A stretch of DNA of 64,000 nucleotides from Psychrobacter lutiphocae DSM 21542. Its GTDB lineage: Bacteria > Pseudomonadota > Gammaproteobacteria > Pseudomonadales > Moraxellaceae. Below, one piece after another: positions 9,269-18,068 of this stretch. The translations under genes and the position numbers were made by a program. Position 1 is the stretch's first letter. Every line of letters starts with the position of its first letter. Below the pieces are notes generated by a model that worked only from the letters and a program-made list of their open reading frames with translations, searched no databases and was not told the origin of the DNA. The DNA lies in the NCBI RefSeq assembly GCF_000382145.1, contig NZ_KB907625.1, positions 16,191 through 80,190 of the forward strand, read 5' to 3'.

Positions 9269-9365
9269 GCTGTGCTTATTAAGCAGTATTTGAATAATAA
9301 AAGAAGCTCCACTTAAAGTATAGGATTTAGCACTTAAATTAAACCGCTATTTTTAGGTACTTACT

Positions 9366-9414
9366 ATGCTTAGCTAATTATGCTTAGCTAATTATGCTTA
9401 GCTAATTATGCTTA
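9366..9414. repeat. Tandem repeat, 3.5 copies of a 14-bp unit
   Basis: ATGCTTAGCTAATT begins at 9366, 9380 and 9394, with a partial fourth copy from 9408. The array overlaps the last codons and stop of the membrane protein gene on the minus strand, so slippage could change that C-terminus. Confidence 0.85.
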
Positions 9415-9737
9415 TCAAACAAGGAGGTCCAGCGGTTCACTGCATATAGCACATACGGCCAAAAGCAGGTATTAATAATATCGTGAATACTCAGCCTTAA
9501 ATGTTCACCAGTGATATGAGGGTAATTGTGGCTTAGGTCTAGATATTCACCCAAAAATGCAAAAAACGTAGCCACTAATAGCGCAATATTAAGCCGTGTT
9601 AAGTGGCGTTTTACCAAGGGTCGAGTCACCAGTAGGCTAAATAAAAACACACCTACTCCAACATAGATATGCAGAGAATCTCTGTCTAAGCCTGTAAAAT
9701 CAGCAACATAAATCTTAAATTGTTGAAAGCCCACCAC
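9402..9737 (-). CDS. Small membrane protein of unknown function
   Basis: I do not recognise the 111-aa product. It shows three hydrophobic segments: about residues 24-40 (HIYVGVGVFLFSLLV), about 50-64 (LNIALLVATFFAFLGEYL) and about 84-100 (DIINTCFWPYVLYAV). The loops between them are His- and Arg-containing. The acidic/polar residues at helix ends (GEYLDL, HDIINT) give it a defined character rather than random hydrophobicity. The stop lies inside a 14-bp tandem repeat. It sits downstream of hisH, separated by about 240 bp, so it is probably an independent unit. Confidence 0.6.
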   Translation of the reverse strand: MVGFQQFKIYVADFTGLDRDSLHIYVGVGVFLFSLLVTRPLVKRHLTRLNIALLVATFFAFLGEYLDLSHNYPHITGEHLRLSIHDIINTCFWPYVLYAVNRWTSLFDKHN

Positions 9738-9975
9738 GTTATATCATTTCCATTGGTATAGTTAATTTGCAAACATGACAGCATCTGATTAGGTCATATT
9801 GACATCATCAGGCAAACGAAACAGTATAATAGGCAAATCAACAAAGATGGGTTATGATTTGTTGATGTTTTCTTTATGAAATCTAAGTCTTTTAACAAGA
9901 TACCTGGGCAACTTATCTTTTAATCCTCAAGATTAATACTCAAAACTCTTAAATCTTGGTAATAAACCACCCTAT

Positions 9976-10611
9976 TTAAACACGCCACTCAACGAAGTTT
10001 TTGAGTAGTTGTAAACCGTCTTTATGGCTCTTTTCAGGGTGGAATTGGGTCGCAAATAGATTGTCTTTGAGCACACTGGCACAAAATGGCTGACCATAAT
10101 CGCAAACGGCGGCGGTTACGGAGGTGTCTTCTGGTGCGCAATAATAGCTGTGTACAAAGTAAAAGTGCGCGTGCTCATCTATGTTGCGCCATAGCGGATG
10201 CGATAAATCCATGCCCTCGATGGTGTTCCAGCCCATGTGGGGAATCTTGATGGTGTTGCCGTCGCTGTCTGTCCAGCTTGGGTTAAAGGGTTTGACCTGA
10301 CCGTGCAAGATATCTAGGCACTGAGTGAGTTCAAACTCTAGCGACTCTGTAAATAGCGCCTGCATGCCGACACAAATCGCCATTACAGGCTTGTTAAATA
10401 CCGCCTCATGTACCGCTTCATCAATACCCTCTGCACGCATCTGTGCCATGCAATCACGCATGGCACCGACGCCAGGAAAGACAATCTTATCTGCTGCACG
10501 TATCAGCTTGGGGTCGTTGGTGATAGACACATCTGCGCCTACTGTGGCCAGCGCTTTGCTGGCAGAGTGTAGGTTGCCCATGCCGTAATCTAAAAGTGCA
10601 ATTTTGGTCAT
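9976..10611 (-). CDS. hisH: Imidazole glycerol phosphate synthase glutaminase subunit HisH
   Basis: HisH hydrolyses glutamine and channels ammonia to HisF to form imidazole glycerol phosphate in histidine synthesis. The 211-aa class I glutamine amidotransferase shows the nucleophile Cys80 in AICVGMQ, the oxyanion strand FPGVGAM and the catalytic His/Glu pair in ATQFHPEKS near residue 192. Length is normal. hisB lies upstream on the same strand, but a 354-bp spacer filled by two palindromic elements separates them. hisF and hisA are not in the window. The start ATG follows AAGATATAAATT, with a weak ribosome binding site. Confidence 0.94.
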   Translation of the reverse strand: MTKIALLDYGMGNLHSASKALATVGADVSITNDPKLIRAADKIVFPGVGAMRDCMAQMRAEGIDEAVHEAVFNKPVMAICVGMQALFTESLEFELTQCLDILHGQVKPFNPSWTDSDGNTIKIPHMGWNTIEGMDLSHPLWRNIDEHAHFYFVHSYYCAPEDTSVTAAVCDYGQPFCASVLKDNLFATQFHPEKSHKDGLQLLKNFVEWRV

Positions 10612-10735
10612 AATTTATATCTTATAAGGTCTTATGTGATGTGTCTTAAATGGGTTATACAGGCTCGATACTGACTATATAATTTAAAGCTTTTGTATGC
10701 GACTATCAAAATTTAATGCTTAACAACATAATAAA

Positions 10736-10856
10736 CCCCCCACTCTCAACTTATTACAATCTATTGTAGGCTGGTGCTTTTAGCCCAGCAAAACCTAATT
10801 TTTAGCCAAATATGCTGGGCTAAAGCCACAGCCTACGCAAAGAGTTGAGATTGGGG
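10736..10856. mobile_element. 121-bp MITE-like palindromic element with 7-bp target duplication
   Basis: Outer inverted repeats CCCCACTCTCAACT (10738-10751) and AGTTGAGATTGGGG (10843-10856) match at 13 of 14 positions. An inner stem pairs GTAGGCTG...TTTAGCCCAGCA (10766-10790) with TGCTGGGCTAAA...AGCCTAC (10813-10836). The element is flanked by the perfect direct repeat TAATAAA at 10729-10735 and 10857-10863, which fits a transposition target duplication. No open reading frame. Element boundaries could shift by two bases on the left. Confidence 0.8.
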
Positions 10857-10876
10857 TAATAAATCATAATGAGTAG

Positions 10877-10958
10877 TTAGGCTTTCTCTACGCGGAAGTC
10901 GAGTGCAGGTAGTACAAGTAGTACGCCAAGCTCGACTGACAAAGTAGAGGAAGACTAA
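10877..10958. repeat. 82-bp palindromic element
   Basis: TTAGGCTTTCTCTAC (10877-10891) is the inverted match (13 of 15) of GTAGAGGAAGACTAA (10944-10958). The interior GTCGAGTGCAGGTAGTAC...GTACGCCAAGCTCGAC is also palindromic and resembles the centre of family C/D elements elsewhere in the window (GAGTGCAAGTACTAC). Confidence 0.7.
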
Positions 10959-10965
10959 ATGCTTA

Positions 10966-11592
10966 TTATAAAGCTTCTTTGGTAGAAGGAAGCGTATTTA
11001 ACGCCCTCTCATCATATTCACACGCCATACGTAGTGCACGGGCAAATGCTTTAAAAGCACTTTCAATCTGGTGATGGCTGTTTTTACCCTTGAGATTGTC
11101 CAAATGTACGGTCATCCACGCATGATTGACAAAACCAAAGAAAAATTCACTGAATAAGTCAACATCGAAGCTACCAACATGTGAACGGGTAAAGGGGATA
11201 TCCATGTGTAAACCTGGGCGACCTGAGATATCCACCACAGCACGGGTTAATGACTCATCAAGTGGCGCATAAAAGTGACCATAACGACGGATGCCTTTTT
11301 TATCACCCAACGCTTTTGCAAAGGCTTGGCCTAGTGTAATGCCTGTATCTTCCACGCTATGATGATCGTCAATATAGGTATCGCCTGTACATTTGATATC
11401 TAAGTCAAACAAACCGTGACGCTTTATTTGGTCTAGCATATGGTCCAAAAATGGCACACCTGTATCAATCGTACCTTGCCCAGTGCCGTCAAGGTTTACG
11501 GTGACGCTGACCTGAGTTTCAGCAGTATTGCGCTCAACACTGGCAATACGATTTGGACGCTCGGCTGAGTTTACATTATTTACAGTAGTCAT
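10966..11592 (-). CDS. hisB: Imidazoleglycerol-phosphate dehydratase HisB
   Basis: Catalyses dehydration of imidazole glycerol phosphate to imidazole acetol phosphate, the seventh step of histidine synthesis. The protein of about 208 aa is monofunctional (no HAD phosphatase domain). It has the paired Mn-binding motifs [11 protein letters not shown] and [10 protein letters not shown], and later the C-terminal counterparts ([28 protein letters not shown]). I chose ATG at 11592. A GTG five codons upstream (11607) would add five residues but has no better ribosome site. hisH follows on the same strand beyond two inserted palindromic elements. Confidence 0.93.
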   Translation of the reverse strand: MTTVNNVNSAERPNRIASVERNTAETQVSVTVNLDGTGQGTIDTGVPFLDHMLDQIKRHGLFDLDIKCTGDTYIDDHHSVEDTGITLGQAFAKALGDKKGIRRYGHFYAPLDESLTRAVVDISGRPGLHMDIPFTRSHVGSFDVDLFSEFFFGFVNHAWMTVHLDNLKGKNSHHQIESAFKAFARALRMACEYDERALNTLPSTKEAL

Positions 11593-11826
11593 GGTAAATT
11601 GGCTCACAAATAAATTTGGCTGATAAATAAAAAACTATCGTTTATTGCTACAATACAAGCATGATAATAGCAAACGTACTGGCTTTAAGCTATATTCCTA
11701 CCATACCGATGAGTAATGTTTGTTAAAATACTGTCATTCATTTTACTCATTAATGAGAGTATGTTAGTCACACTTTATCATCCATTTATCCATAATCTAT
11801 TTATCCATAATGTTTGAGATCATAAA

Positions 11827-12264
11827 ATGCCACTAGAAGCCGTTGCGATTAACTCATTTGATGCACCAATTATGCGTGAAACTACCCACAAAGATGACCT
11901 GCGTGAACGTATTGCCAAGCTGTATGATGCTAACGACAATGCCGATATAGGCAACTTAGCAGGTAGTGATGCCATTATGCCACTATTTGAGTCTGCCTTT
12001 AAGCGAGGTCATCTGATGTATGTGGGTATGTTTAACGACAAGCCTATTGCCGTAGTAGGCTGCTTTGATGACGGTCAAACCGATACCAAGCGACTACAAT
12101 ACCTTGCCATACATCCTGAAAATGTAAATCGTGGTATTGATGCAAAATTTATAAAATTAGTGTATGATGCCGAAGTGAAAAAAGGGGTGCGCCAGTTTAT
12201 GCCCATAGATGCTCTTATTCATCAAATTATGAATGAATATGAGCTAATTCAGGTAAAATCCTAA
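11827..12264 (+). CDS. GNAT-fold protein, possibly PanZ/PanM-like acetyl-CoA sensor
   Basis: The 145-aa protein has the strand pattern of a GNAT acetyltransferase. MYVGMFNDKPIAVVGCF (about residues 61-77) looks like beta-3/beta-4, and LQYLAIHPENVNRGIDAKFI (about 88-107) like beta-4 plus the pyrophosphate-binding helix, although the canonical Q/RxxGxG/A loop is degenerate. This resembles PanZ/PanM family proteins, which bind acetyl-CoA and trigger PanD maturation, but the match is by shape rather than a firm signature. It stands alone between hisB and tRNA-Phe. GAGAT lies upstream of the ATG. Confidence 0.5.
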   Translation: MPLEAVAINSFDAPIMRETTHKDDLRERIAKLYDANDNADIGNLAGSDAIMPLFESAFKRGHLMYVGMFNDKPIAVVGCFDDGQTDTKRLQYLAIHPENVNRGIDAKFIKLVYDAEVKKGVRQFMPIDALIHQIMNEYELIQVKS

Positions 12265-12302
12265 TAAAAATCATCTAATTTGATTTATTTTCAAAAAAAG
12301 GG

Positions 12303-12331
12303 TTGACAGACTCGTAAATATTTAGTTTAAT
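12303..12331 (+). promoter_or_regulatory. tRNA-Phe promoter
   Basis: A consensus -35 TTGACA (12303-12308), a 17-bp spacer and -10 TTTAAT (12326-12331) end 17 bp before the mature tRNA 5' end. Confidence 0.8.
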
Positions 12332-12348
12332 AGCGACCTCATAAGGAC

Positions 12349-12424
12349 GGCTCGATAGCTCAGTTGGTAGAGCAAAGGATTGAAAATCCTTGTGTCGGCA
12401 GTTCGATTCTGCCTCGAGCCACCA
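12349..12424 (+). tRNA. tRNA-Phe (GAA)
   Basis: The 76-nt cloverleaf has acceptor stem GGCTCGA with TCGAGCC, D-arm GCTCAGTTGGTAGAGC, and anticodon stem AAGGA/TCCTT around the loop TTGAAAA (anticodon GAA at 12382-12384). It has a variable loop, T-arm GGCAG-TTCGATT-CTGCC and an encoded CCA end (12422-12424 after the discriminator A). A consensus promoter precedes it and a strong terminator follows. The adjacent KilA-N pseudogene suggests the locus was once an integration site. Confidence 0.97.
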
Positions 12425-12453
12425 TCTTTATACCGAATTCTGCTTTATTGATT

Positions 12454-12491
12454 AAAAAACCCTCAAGCTATATTAGTTTGAGGGTTTTTTT
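12454..12491. terminator. Bidirectional terminator after tRNA-Phe
   Basis: The stem AAAACCCTCAA/TTGAGGGTTTT spans 12456-12488 with an 11-nt loop. T-runs flank it on both strands, so it can end both the tRNA transcript and the convergent KilA-N remnant. Confidence 0.88.
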
Positions 12492-12520
12492 GTTGCTAAT
12501 TTAAAGAATATCTGATACTT

Positions 12521-13303
12521 TTACTTTTTATCTAACCTTTTTATCGTTGGGCTATTTTCAAGTGTCTTTTTCATTTGTTCAGCTTGTTGCTTTAGTATAA
12601 ACAATCTTTTATCTTGGTTTATTCCTTGCTGTATTAAGGTTGAATTAAGCATTTCAATATTAGCAATAAGTGCATTTTCTAAATAAGAAGCATAATCACG
12701 TTGATTACCTTGTTTTTCAGGGTTTTCCTTCTTCCACTCTGAAGCAGTTTTTCCAAAAACGATGATGTTAAGCATATCTGCCTCAGAAGTGTAATGTTTC
12801 CAATGTTCACTATCACTAATACCAAATAATAAATTTTGCTGAATGGCATCCGTATGTAATCTATAATTAATTTTAGCTAACTCACGATTTGCTTGCCATT
12901 CAACAGAGTTAAACTGTGCTTCCTGCTCTTTTAAACGCTGAAACTCTTAAATTAAATAAAGCTTAAACTCAGGACTCAGCCATGCTCCAAACTCGAAAGC
13001 TATGTCTTTGTGAGCATAAGTACCACCATAGCGCCCAGCTTTAGCTCTAATCCCTATCGCATTCGTGCGTTCAATAAGCTCTTTAACACTAACTTTAAAA
13101 CTATTCAGACCTGAGTTCATTTTAATTCTTTCCTAAACCCCAATAAATTCAAGTGTGTTTCGATTTCTAAGCCAATCAGAAATAAAAAAATCTCCATCTT
13201 TAGCTTTTAACATATCTGTTAAGCTTATAAAATCATCATCTTCAATTCTAGATACCGTTATTACAATGTTATTAACTGTAATTTTTCTATTAGCCTTATT
13301 CAT
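12521..13303 (-). pseudogene. KilA-N domain protein, disrupted by two in-frame stops and a deletion
   Basis: One continuous minus-strand frame from ATG 13303 to TAA 12521 (261 codons) encodes a KilA-N domain protein: DDDFISLTDMLKAKDGDFFISDW, then RNRNTLEFIGV, GLNSFKVSVKELIERTNAIG, RYGGTYAHKDIAFEFGAW, SPEFKLYLI and EFQRLKEQEAQF, plus an 84-residue tail. A TAG at 13133-13135 replaces the usual Trp after FIGV, and a TAA at 12947-12949 replaces the expected Lys between YLI and EFQRL. About 13-16 codons normally found between ERI and the GLNSFK segment are missing. KilA-N proteins are DNA-binding factors of phages and mobile elements. The distal 84 codons (12521-12775) could be translated separately but are only the tail. 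Confidence 0.8.
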
Positions 13304-13449
13304 TAACCTGCCCTTAATCCATTAAATTATTAATAACTTTAACTCTAGTGTTATCATATCAATAAACTTACATAAAAGATTGTTAATTACTTAGTTCATA
13401 TATTTCATATTTAACTCTTAATAACGACATCATTAATTTAGAGAATCCT

Positions 13450-14145
13450 ATGACTACCCTAAAAAAACAACTGCTTATTTTTGACTTTGATGGGACTTTA
13501 ATTGACAGTGTGCCCGATCTAGCTGATGCAGTGAATGATATGCTCAGCACGCTTGGTAAAGAGACCTATCCCATAGCAACTATCCGTAATTGGGTAGGTA
13601 ATGGCTCAAGAAAGCTTGTAGAAAGAGCGCTAGTGGGTAATATAGAGGTCAAGGTAGGTCAATTGAGTAAAGAGGAAGCTGACCATGCCGAACACATTTT
13701 CTTCGATGCCTACGCCAAAACTAGTGGTGCCAAAACCGTTGCCTACCCTGGTGTTAAAGACGGTCTTAAACAGCTAAAACTAGCTGGCTTCACCTTAGCT
13801 TTAGTTACCAACAAACCCATGCGCTTTGTGCCTAAGATTTTGGAGTCATTTGGATGGCAAGACTTATTTGCAGAGGTTTTGGGTGGAGATAGTCTAGCGA
13901 CTAAAAAACCTGATCCTGCTCCATTATTGCAGGTGTGTCAGGTTTTGAATATCAGTGCTGAACACGCAGTAATGATAGGTGACTCCAAAAATGATATTGT
14001 CGCAGGTCAAAATGCCAATATGGATACTTTAGGTCTGTCTTACGGGTATAATTACGGCCAAGATATTCGTGATTTGAATCCAACTAAGGCTTTCGATGAC
14101 TTTCAAAGCTTGGTGGACTGGATAATGACAAACTATAATACTTAA
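13450..14145 (+). CDS. gph: Phosphoglycolate phosphatase
   Basis: A 231-aa HAD hydrolase that dephosphorylates 2-phosphoglycolate, for example from repair of 3'-phosphoglycolate DNA ends. HAD motif I is DFDGTLIDS with Asp12 (nucleophile) and Asp14. Motif II is TNKP near residue 120, motif III is the KKPDPAPLL lysine near 155 and motif IV is GDSKNDI near 178. A helical cap follows motif I (DLADAVNDML, WVGNGSRKLVERAL), typical of Gph. GAGAATCCT precedes the ATG. A methyltransferase gene starts 54 bp downstream and is probably co-transcribed. Confidence 0.88.
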   Translation: MTTLKKQLLIFDFDGTLIDSVPDLADAVNDMLSTLGKETYPIATIRNWVGNGSRKLVERALVGNIEVKVGQLSKEEADHAEHIFFDAYAKTSGAKTVAYPGVKDGLKQLKLAGFTLALVTNKPMRFVPKILESFGWQDLFAEVLGGDSLATKKPDPAPLLQVCQVLNISAEHAVMIGDSKNDIVAGQNANMDTLGLSYGYNYGQDIRDLNPTKAFDDFQSLVDWIMTNYNT

Positions 14146-14199
14146 CGCAACAAATTAACCCTGCTCCAATCAAGCCTATTTAATGTTTAAGGTAATACC

Positions 14200-14808
14200 A
14201 TGACCCATACTCCTCCCGCTGATTTATTACAAAAAGCTGAACAGTGGCGCAAAGACATCTCCTTCACACAAGAAGTACTCGGCACTCCAATGCAGTTCAC
14301 CACCACTTGGGGCATTTTTTCTCCTGAAAAGCTAGATGCTGGCAGTTTAATGCTTCTTGATTATGTGGATTTTCAGCTCGATGACGATTCGATTGATTTG
14401 GGCTGTGGCTATGGGGTACTTGGCATGACGGCCGCTCGTGAGTGCTCACAAGGTCAACACACCTTAATCGACAAAGACTTTATGGCCGTAGAGTACGCCC
14501 GTCGTAACTGTGCAAAAAACGGCTTAACCAATGTTGATGTGCATTTATCCAATGGCTTTAACCACGTTGATCCAAACAAAGACTTTAGTCTAGTCATGTC
14601 TAACTTGCCCGCCAAAGTGGGTAAAGAGCAGCATTATCTATACTTGCTTGATGCGTATAGCAAGTTACGTACTGGTGGCCGCTTTTATGTGGTGACTATT
14701 AATGGATTACGTCAGTTTATGAAACGAGCGTTTACCGAAGTCTTTGGAAATGCTGACAAAGTAAAACAAGGTAAAACTTATACCATTACCCGCGCGATAA
14801 AAGAATAA
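14200..14808 (+). CDS. Class I SAM-dependent methyltransferase (MTS/RsmC-like small domain)
   Basis: The 202-aa protein carries the MTS fold. FTTTWGIFSPEKLDAGSLMLL is the RsmC/HemK-type N-terminal lead. DLGCGYGVLGM is the SAM-binding motif I (about residues 67-77). DKDFMAVEYARRN is the acidic motif II region. VMSNLPAKVG stands where (N/D)PPF occurs in N-methyltransferases, so the catalytic tetrapeptide is atypical. It is far shorter than RsmC (about 340 aa) and lacks the N-terminal pseudo-domain. The target is unknown; rRNA or another RNA is plausible. It follows gph at 54 bp. Confidence 0.75.
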   Translation: MTHTPPADLLQKAEQWRKDISFTQEVLGTPMQFTTTWGIFSPEKLDAGSLMLLDYVDFQLDDDSIDLGCGYGVLGMTAARECSQGQHTLIDKDFMAVEYARRNCAKNGLTNVDVHLSNGFNHVDPNKDFSLVMSNLPAKVGKEQHYLYLLDAYSKLRTGGRFYVVTINGLRQFMKRAFTEVFGNADKVKQGKTYTITRAIKE

Positions 14809-14862
14809 TAAACTTTGTTAAACAGGGTTTAAAAAGCTTTAAAAACTAGCCTGTAATCAGCA

Positions 14863-14907
14863 CAAAAAAAAGAGCAGCCAATATCATGCATTAGCTGCTC
14901 TTTTTTA
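14863..14907. terminator. Bidirectional terminator between the methyltransferase gene and lptG
   Basis: AGAGCAGC (14871-14878) pairs with GCTGCTCT (14894-14901), with A8 before and T6 after, so both convergent operons can end here. The downstream bases TATATGGCTGTGACTATA (about 14905-14922) match the right end of family-C elements. Confidence 0.85.
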
Positions 14908-14941
14908 TATGGCTGTGACTATATTTCTTAAAAAACAAGTC

Positions 14942-16222
14942 CTAACCCTGACGCTTAATCAAATATAAACCAAATGCCGTACTGCCTATAATCGGTAATA
15001 ACACCATTAGCAAAGGTGATGCTCCTGTCGCAAGAGAGATATAGCCGACCAAATCTTGAAAATAACTAAATAATAAGCCAAAGATTAAAGCGACCACGAT
15101 ACGTAAGCCCAAACTGTGGGTGCGTAATGAGCCAAACACAAAGGAACCTGCCACCACTACTAACGATAAAATAGCAAGTGGGGACAGTAGCTTTTCCCAA
15201 AATGCTACTTCATGCTCTAATGAGCGTGTGCCTTGAGAAGCGTTAAAGCGCTTGTGTTCATACAACTGAGTTAATGACAAATCATCAGGATGACGGGTCA
15301 GCAAATATACCGAGCTTGGTGAAATAGGTAAACTGATAATGTCACTTGATTCAGTTTGTGCTGCCACTAATGGCTCATTACCTTGCAGTAAGTCAATAGA
15401 GGCATCTTCTTGATCTACATTTACACTAACTACCTTATCTGCAAGCTTTAAGGTTGTCACATTTTGTAGCTGCCATTGGTAATTAGCAAAATCTTGGCTG
15501 GTATTACCCAACTGTCTAAAACCAGCTTCTTGTTGCACATTGGCTTGTGGCAAATAAATACCGCCTGTTGCCCTCGATACTGCCGTTAAATTATTGTCTG
15601 CATCCAAATACCAGCGCTTAACCTCACCAATATTGCCATTAGCATCAGCATAACCAATAAAAATGATGTTGTGGTCAGAGTTAACACCTGATCCATCACC
15701 ACTTCTGGTGTCTGGTGTTTTTTGTATCGTCCAATAGCCATGAACAGAGGATAATAAAGCAGTGGCTTCAGGCTTACGAATTTGACTGGCTTTTAAATTG
15801 GTTTCTGGCAATACATATTGGTTAATAGCCAACGCTAATACCACAAACAAAATCGCAGGCTGTAACACCCAACCAATAATACGGTAGATACTCATCCCTA
15901 CCGCACGCATAACAATCAGCTCAGAGTTATTCGCTAGTAGCCCTAAGCCTATAACAGCTCCAAGCAATGCCCCAGTCGGTGTAAACTGCTCCAAAAAGTA
16001 AGGTGAACGGTAGGCAATATAAGTTAAGGCATCGACATAAGTATAACTATCAGTGATGTTATCAAGCTCAGACAGATAAGAAAAAATTATCTGTAATGCA
16101 CTTAGCCCAATAACTGAAAATAGCATGGCATATAGCGCATTTTTTTTGACATAGCGTGACAGTAATTTACCGGCATTCACTTGTTTCAATGTGGTGGCAC
16201 GGCCAGATTTAAGCTGCTTCAT
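14942..16222 (-). CDS. lptG: LPS export ABC transporter permease LptG
   Basis: LptG is one of two inner-membrane permeases of the LptB2FGC transporter that extracts LPS or LOS and feeds it to the Lpt bridge. The 426-aa protein has the YjgP/YjgQ layout: an N-terminal amphipathic lead, TM1 about residues 31-50, TM2-3 about 75-145, a periplasmic beta-jellyroll (about 150-320) and three C-terminal TMs (about 345-425). The segment NNSELIVMRAVGMS is the coupling helix that contacts LptB. It is longer than E. coli LptG (360 aa), with the extra length in the periplasmic domain. Its start overlaps the lptF stop by 4 bp (ATGA), indicating translational coupling. Confidence 0.92.
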   Translation of the reverse strand: MKQLKSGRATTLKQVNAGKLLSRYVKKNALYAMLFSVIGLSALQIIFSYLSELDNITDSYTYVDALTYIAYRSPYFLEQFTPTGALLGAVIGLGLLANNSELIVMRAVGMSIYRIIGWVLQPAILFVVLALAINQYVLPETNLKASQIRKPEATALLSSVHGYWTIQKTPDTRSGDGSGVNSDHNIIFIGYADANGNIGEVKRWYLDADNNLTAVSRATGGIYLPQANVQQEAGFRQLGNTSQDFANYQWQLQNVTTLKLADKVVSVNVDQEDASIDLLQGNEPLVAAQTESSDIISLPISPSSVYLLTRHPDDLSLTQLYEHKRFNASQGTRSLEHEVAFWEKLLSPLAILSLVVVAGSFVFGSLRTHSLGLRIVVALIFGLLFSYFQDLVGYISLATGASPLLMVLLPIIGSTAFGLYLIKRQG

Positions 16223-17670
16223 GACCGACCTCCTGTATGTGTTTTATCATGTGGTGTATTATTTTGAATACTGCGCTGTCCCAATCTAAAGCGAACTCTA
16301 TGATGAATACGGCTCGCCCAGTTGAAATATAGTGCCAACACCATAAAGGCAACAATGACCAGTGGATAACTAACCACTGAGACACTGCCTTTTGTCACCG
16401 CATTTTTTAAAGAAATAATGACCAGCGCACAGCTGGCAAAAATCATAATAGCTGGCAATAGCCTTAACCAGCGTCCTTGTCTTGGACGCACTTGCGCCAA
16501 AGGCACTGCCAACATAGGCGCAATAATCATCAACCAAGGTAGCGATAAGCGATAACCTAGCTCAGCTTGTGCCGCCAATATTTGTTGTTGAGCCTGCACT
16601 GGCATCTGGTTACTACCAGCATCTCTTGCTTGATCTGTTGCAGCTAATGACAGTTGCTGCCCCGTTGCCGCTTGCCATAAGATAGGTAGTGATAAAGTGG
16701 CAACATTATCCTCAGTAATAACATCTTTGGGTGGTTGATGCAGGCTGATACGATAGCGCTCAAAGCTAATCTGATTATAGACCAGACTATCAGCACCTAC
16801 TTCATAACGCCGACCTTGATACAAGTCTAGCTGGATGCTACTGCTGGTTTCTCTATCACCCACTTGCACTGCACGCTTGGCTAATACAATCACATCTCGT
16901 GCTTTCGGACCATCAACCGTTATTCCTTGTTGCTCTTTTTGGACGGTAGCGACTGGATTGGTCAATGCTGTGATGGCTTTATCTTCTAATGACAGCAGCT
17001 GTTCGCCATCATCCCGCTCAGCCTTTGTCTGTATTTCTCCTGTATTTTGTGTCTGTACAGCTACCTCTGGAGTCTCAGTTTCTGGCTCCGATAGAATATC
17101 TGACAAGTCAGGATTATTCTGCACCTCTTTTTCACTGGCCGTTTGGATTAAGATCACATCTTCTAACTCAGTTCTATCCTCATTCATACTACCAACATAT
17201 AAATGATAATCATCACTGCTGATAAAAGACTGTGGACGAATCAGATCAAAAGCACTACTGACTGACTGCTGTTGCCAGATGTTATCTGCACTTCTAACTC
17301 CCCAAGGCTTGCCGTACAGAGACAACCCAGCTTCAACAACGAACAGCAAGAAGATTAACGGAGTAATTAACCGTGCCAATCGACCACGGGAGATACCACT
17401 ACTATTTAGCACAGCCATCTCATGATCTACATATAAGCGCCCAAATACCAACATTAGGCCAATAAAAAATGACAGAGGCAGTACCAGCTCTAAAAAGTAA
17501 GGCAGGTTATAACCAATAATAGTAAACAGCAGTCCCACATCTAAGCGACCTTCAGCGGCCAAACCAAAATAGCGGATCATGCGCCCGCCCAAAAGTAATA
17601 CCACCAAAAACCCCAACACCAAAGCGGTAGTTGAAGCAACTTGTCGGGTCATGTATCGGCGTAGAATCAC
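16219..17670 (-). CDS. lptF: LPS export ABC transporter permease LptF
   Basis: Partner of LptG in the LptB2FGC complex. The protein has TM1 near residue 12, a paired TM2-3 with the coupling helix DHEMAVLNSSGIS, a large periplasmic domain and C-terminal TMs (LPWLMIIAPMLAVPLAQVRPRQGR is the conserved return). At about 483 aa it is over 100 residues longer than E. coli LptF. The excess is an Asp/Glu/Gln/Thr-rich stretch within the jellyroll (about residues 180-260). I prefer GTG at 17670, which aligns with the E. coli start and has GAG 7 nt upstream; TTG at 17682 is the alternative. lptG follows with a 4-bp overlap. Confidence 0.9.
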   Translation of the reverse strand: MILRRYMTRQVASTTALVLGFLVVLLLGGRMIRYFGLAAEGRLDVGLLFTIIGYNLPYFLELVLPLSFFIGLMLVFGRLYVDHEMAVLNSSGISRGRLARLITPLIFLLFVVEAGLSLYGKPWGVRSADNIWQQQSVSSAFDLIRPQSFISSDDYHLYVGSMNEDRTELEDVILIQTASEKEVQNNPDLSDILSEPETETPEVAVQTQNTGEIQTKAERDDGEQLLSLEDKAITALTNPVATVQKEQQGITVDGPKARDVIVLAKRAVQVGDRETSSSIQLDLYQGRRYEVGADSLVYNQISFERYRISLHQPPKDVITEDNVATLSLPILWQAATGQQLSLAATDQARDAGSNQMPVQAQQQILAAQAELGYRLSLPWLMIIAPMLAVPLAQVRPRQGRWLRLLPAIMIFASCALVIISLKNAVTKGSVSVVSYPLVIVAFMVLALYFNWASRIHHRVRFRLGQRSIQNNTPHDKTHTGGRS

Positions 17671-17803
17671 AGGCAAACTCAAATTATAAGCGGGTTAAAT
17701 CGACACGATTGAATATAATAAACATATATCAACTCAAGACGATAATTTTAACAAAGACTATACAGCAAATCATTACAGATTATCTATTTGACATCACTGA
17801 CTA

Positions 17804-18068
17804 GGGTCTGTTGAACTTTCAAACATTAGGACTGCTGATAGCTAAAATTGTTCTAAACTAGGCGCAAATCGACGATAATGTCTAGACCTTAGCTAGATTT
17901 GTAACGCCGTTTAGGGCAATTTTAGCATCAGCCCTGCGGGGCGGGACTCTTTTTTGCCAATAGTTTGTGAAATTTTCTAACTTAGAATGACTAAGTATCC
18001 AAAATTTCACTGCATATTGACTAAAAAATAGTCACCGCCAGTTACATATTTGAATGTTCAACAGACCC
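17804..18068. mobile_element. Family-A MITE, copy A1 (265 bp)
   Basis: Terminal inverted repeats GGGTCTGTTGAAC (17804-17816) and GTTCAACAGACCC (18056-18068) are perfect, and TA dinucleotides flank both ends (17802-17803, 18069-18070). No transposase frame. Related copies with the same ends occur at 20944 and 26312. Confidence 0.88.

Larger units (their letters stand above)
10612..10965. other. hisB-hisH spacer occupied by two palindromic elements
   Basis: Of this 354-bp spacer, 121 bp is a TIR element with a 7-bp target duplication (10736-10856), and 82 bp is a second palindrome (10877-10958) only 20 bp away. No coding potential. The elements lie within what would be a hisB-hisH transcript. 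Confidence 0.7.

Noticed and set aside
12521..12775. Independent 84-codon gene
   Set aside because: It is the tail of the KilA-N frame that continues upstream beyond an in-frame stop, and it has no ribosome site of its own.
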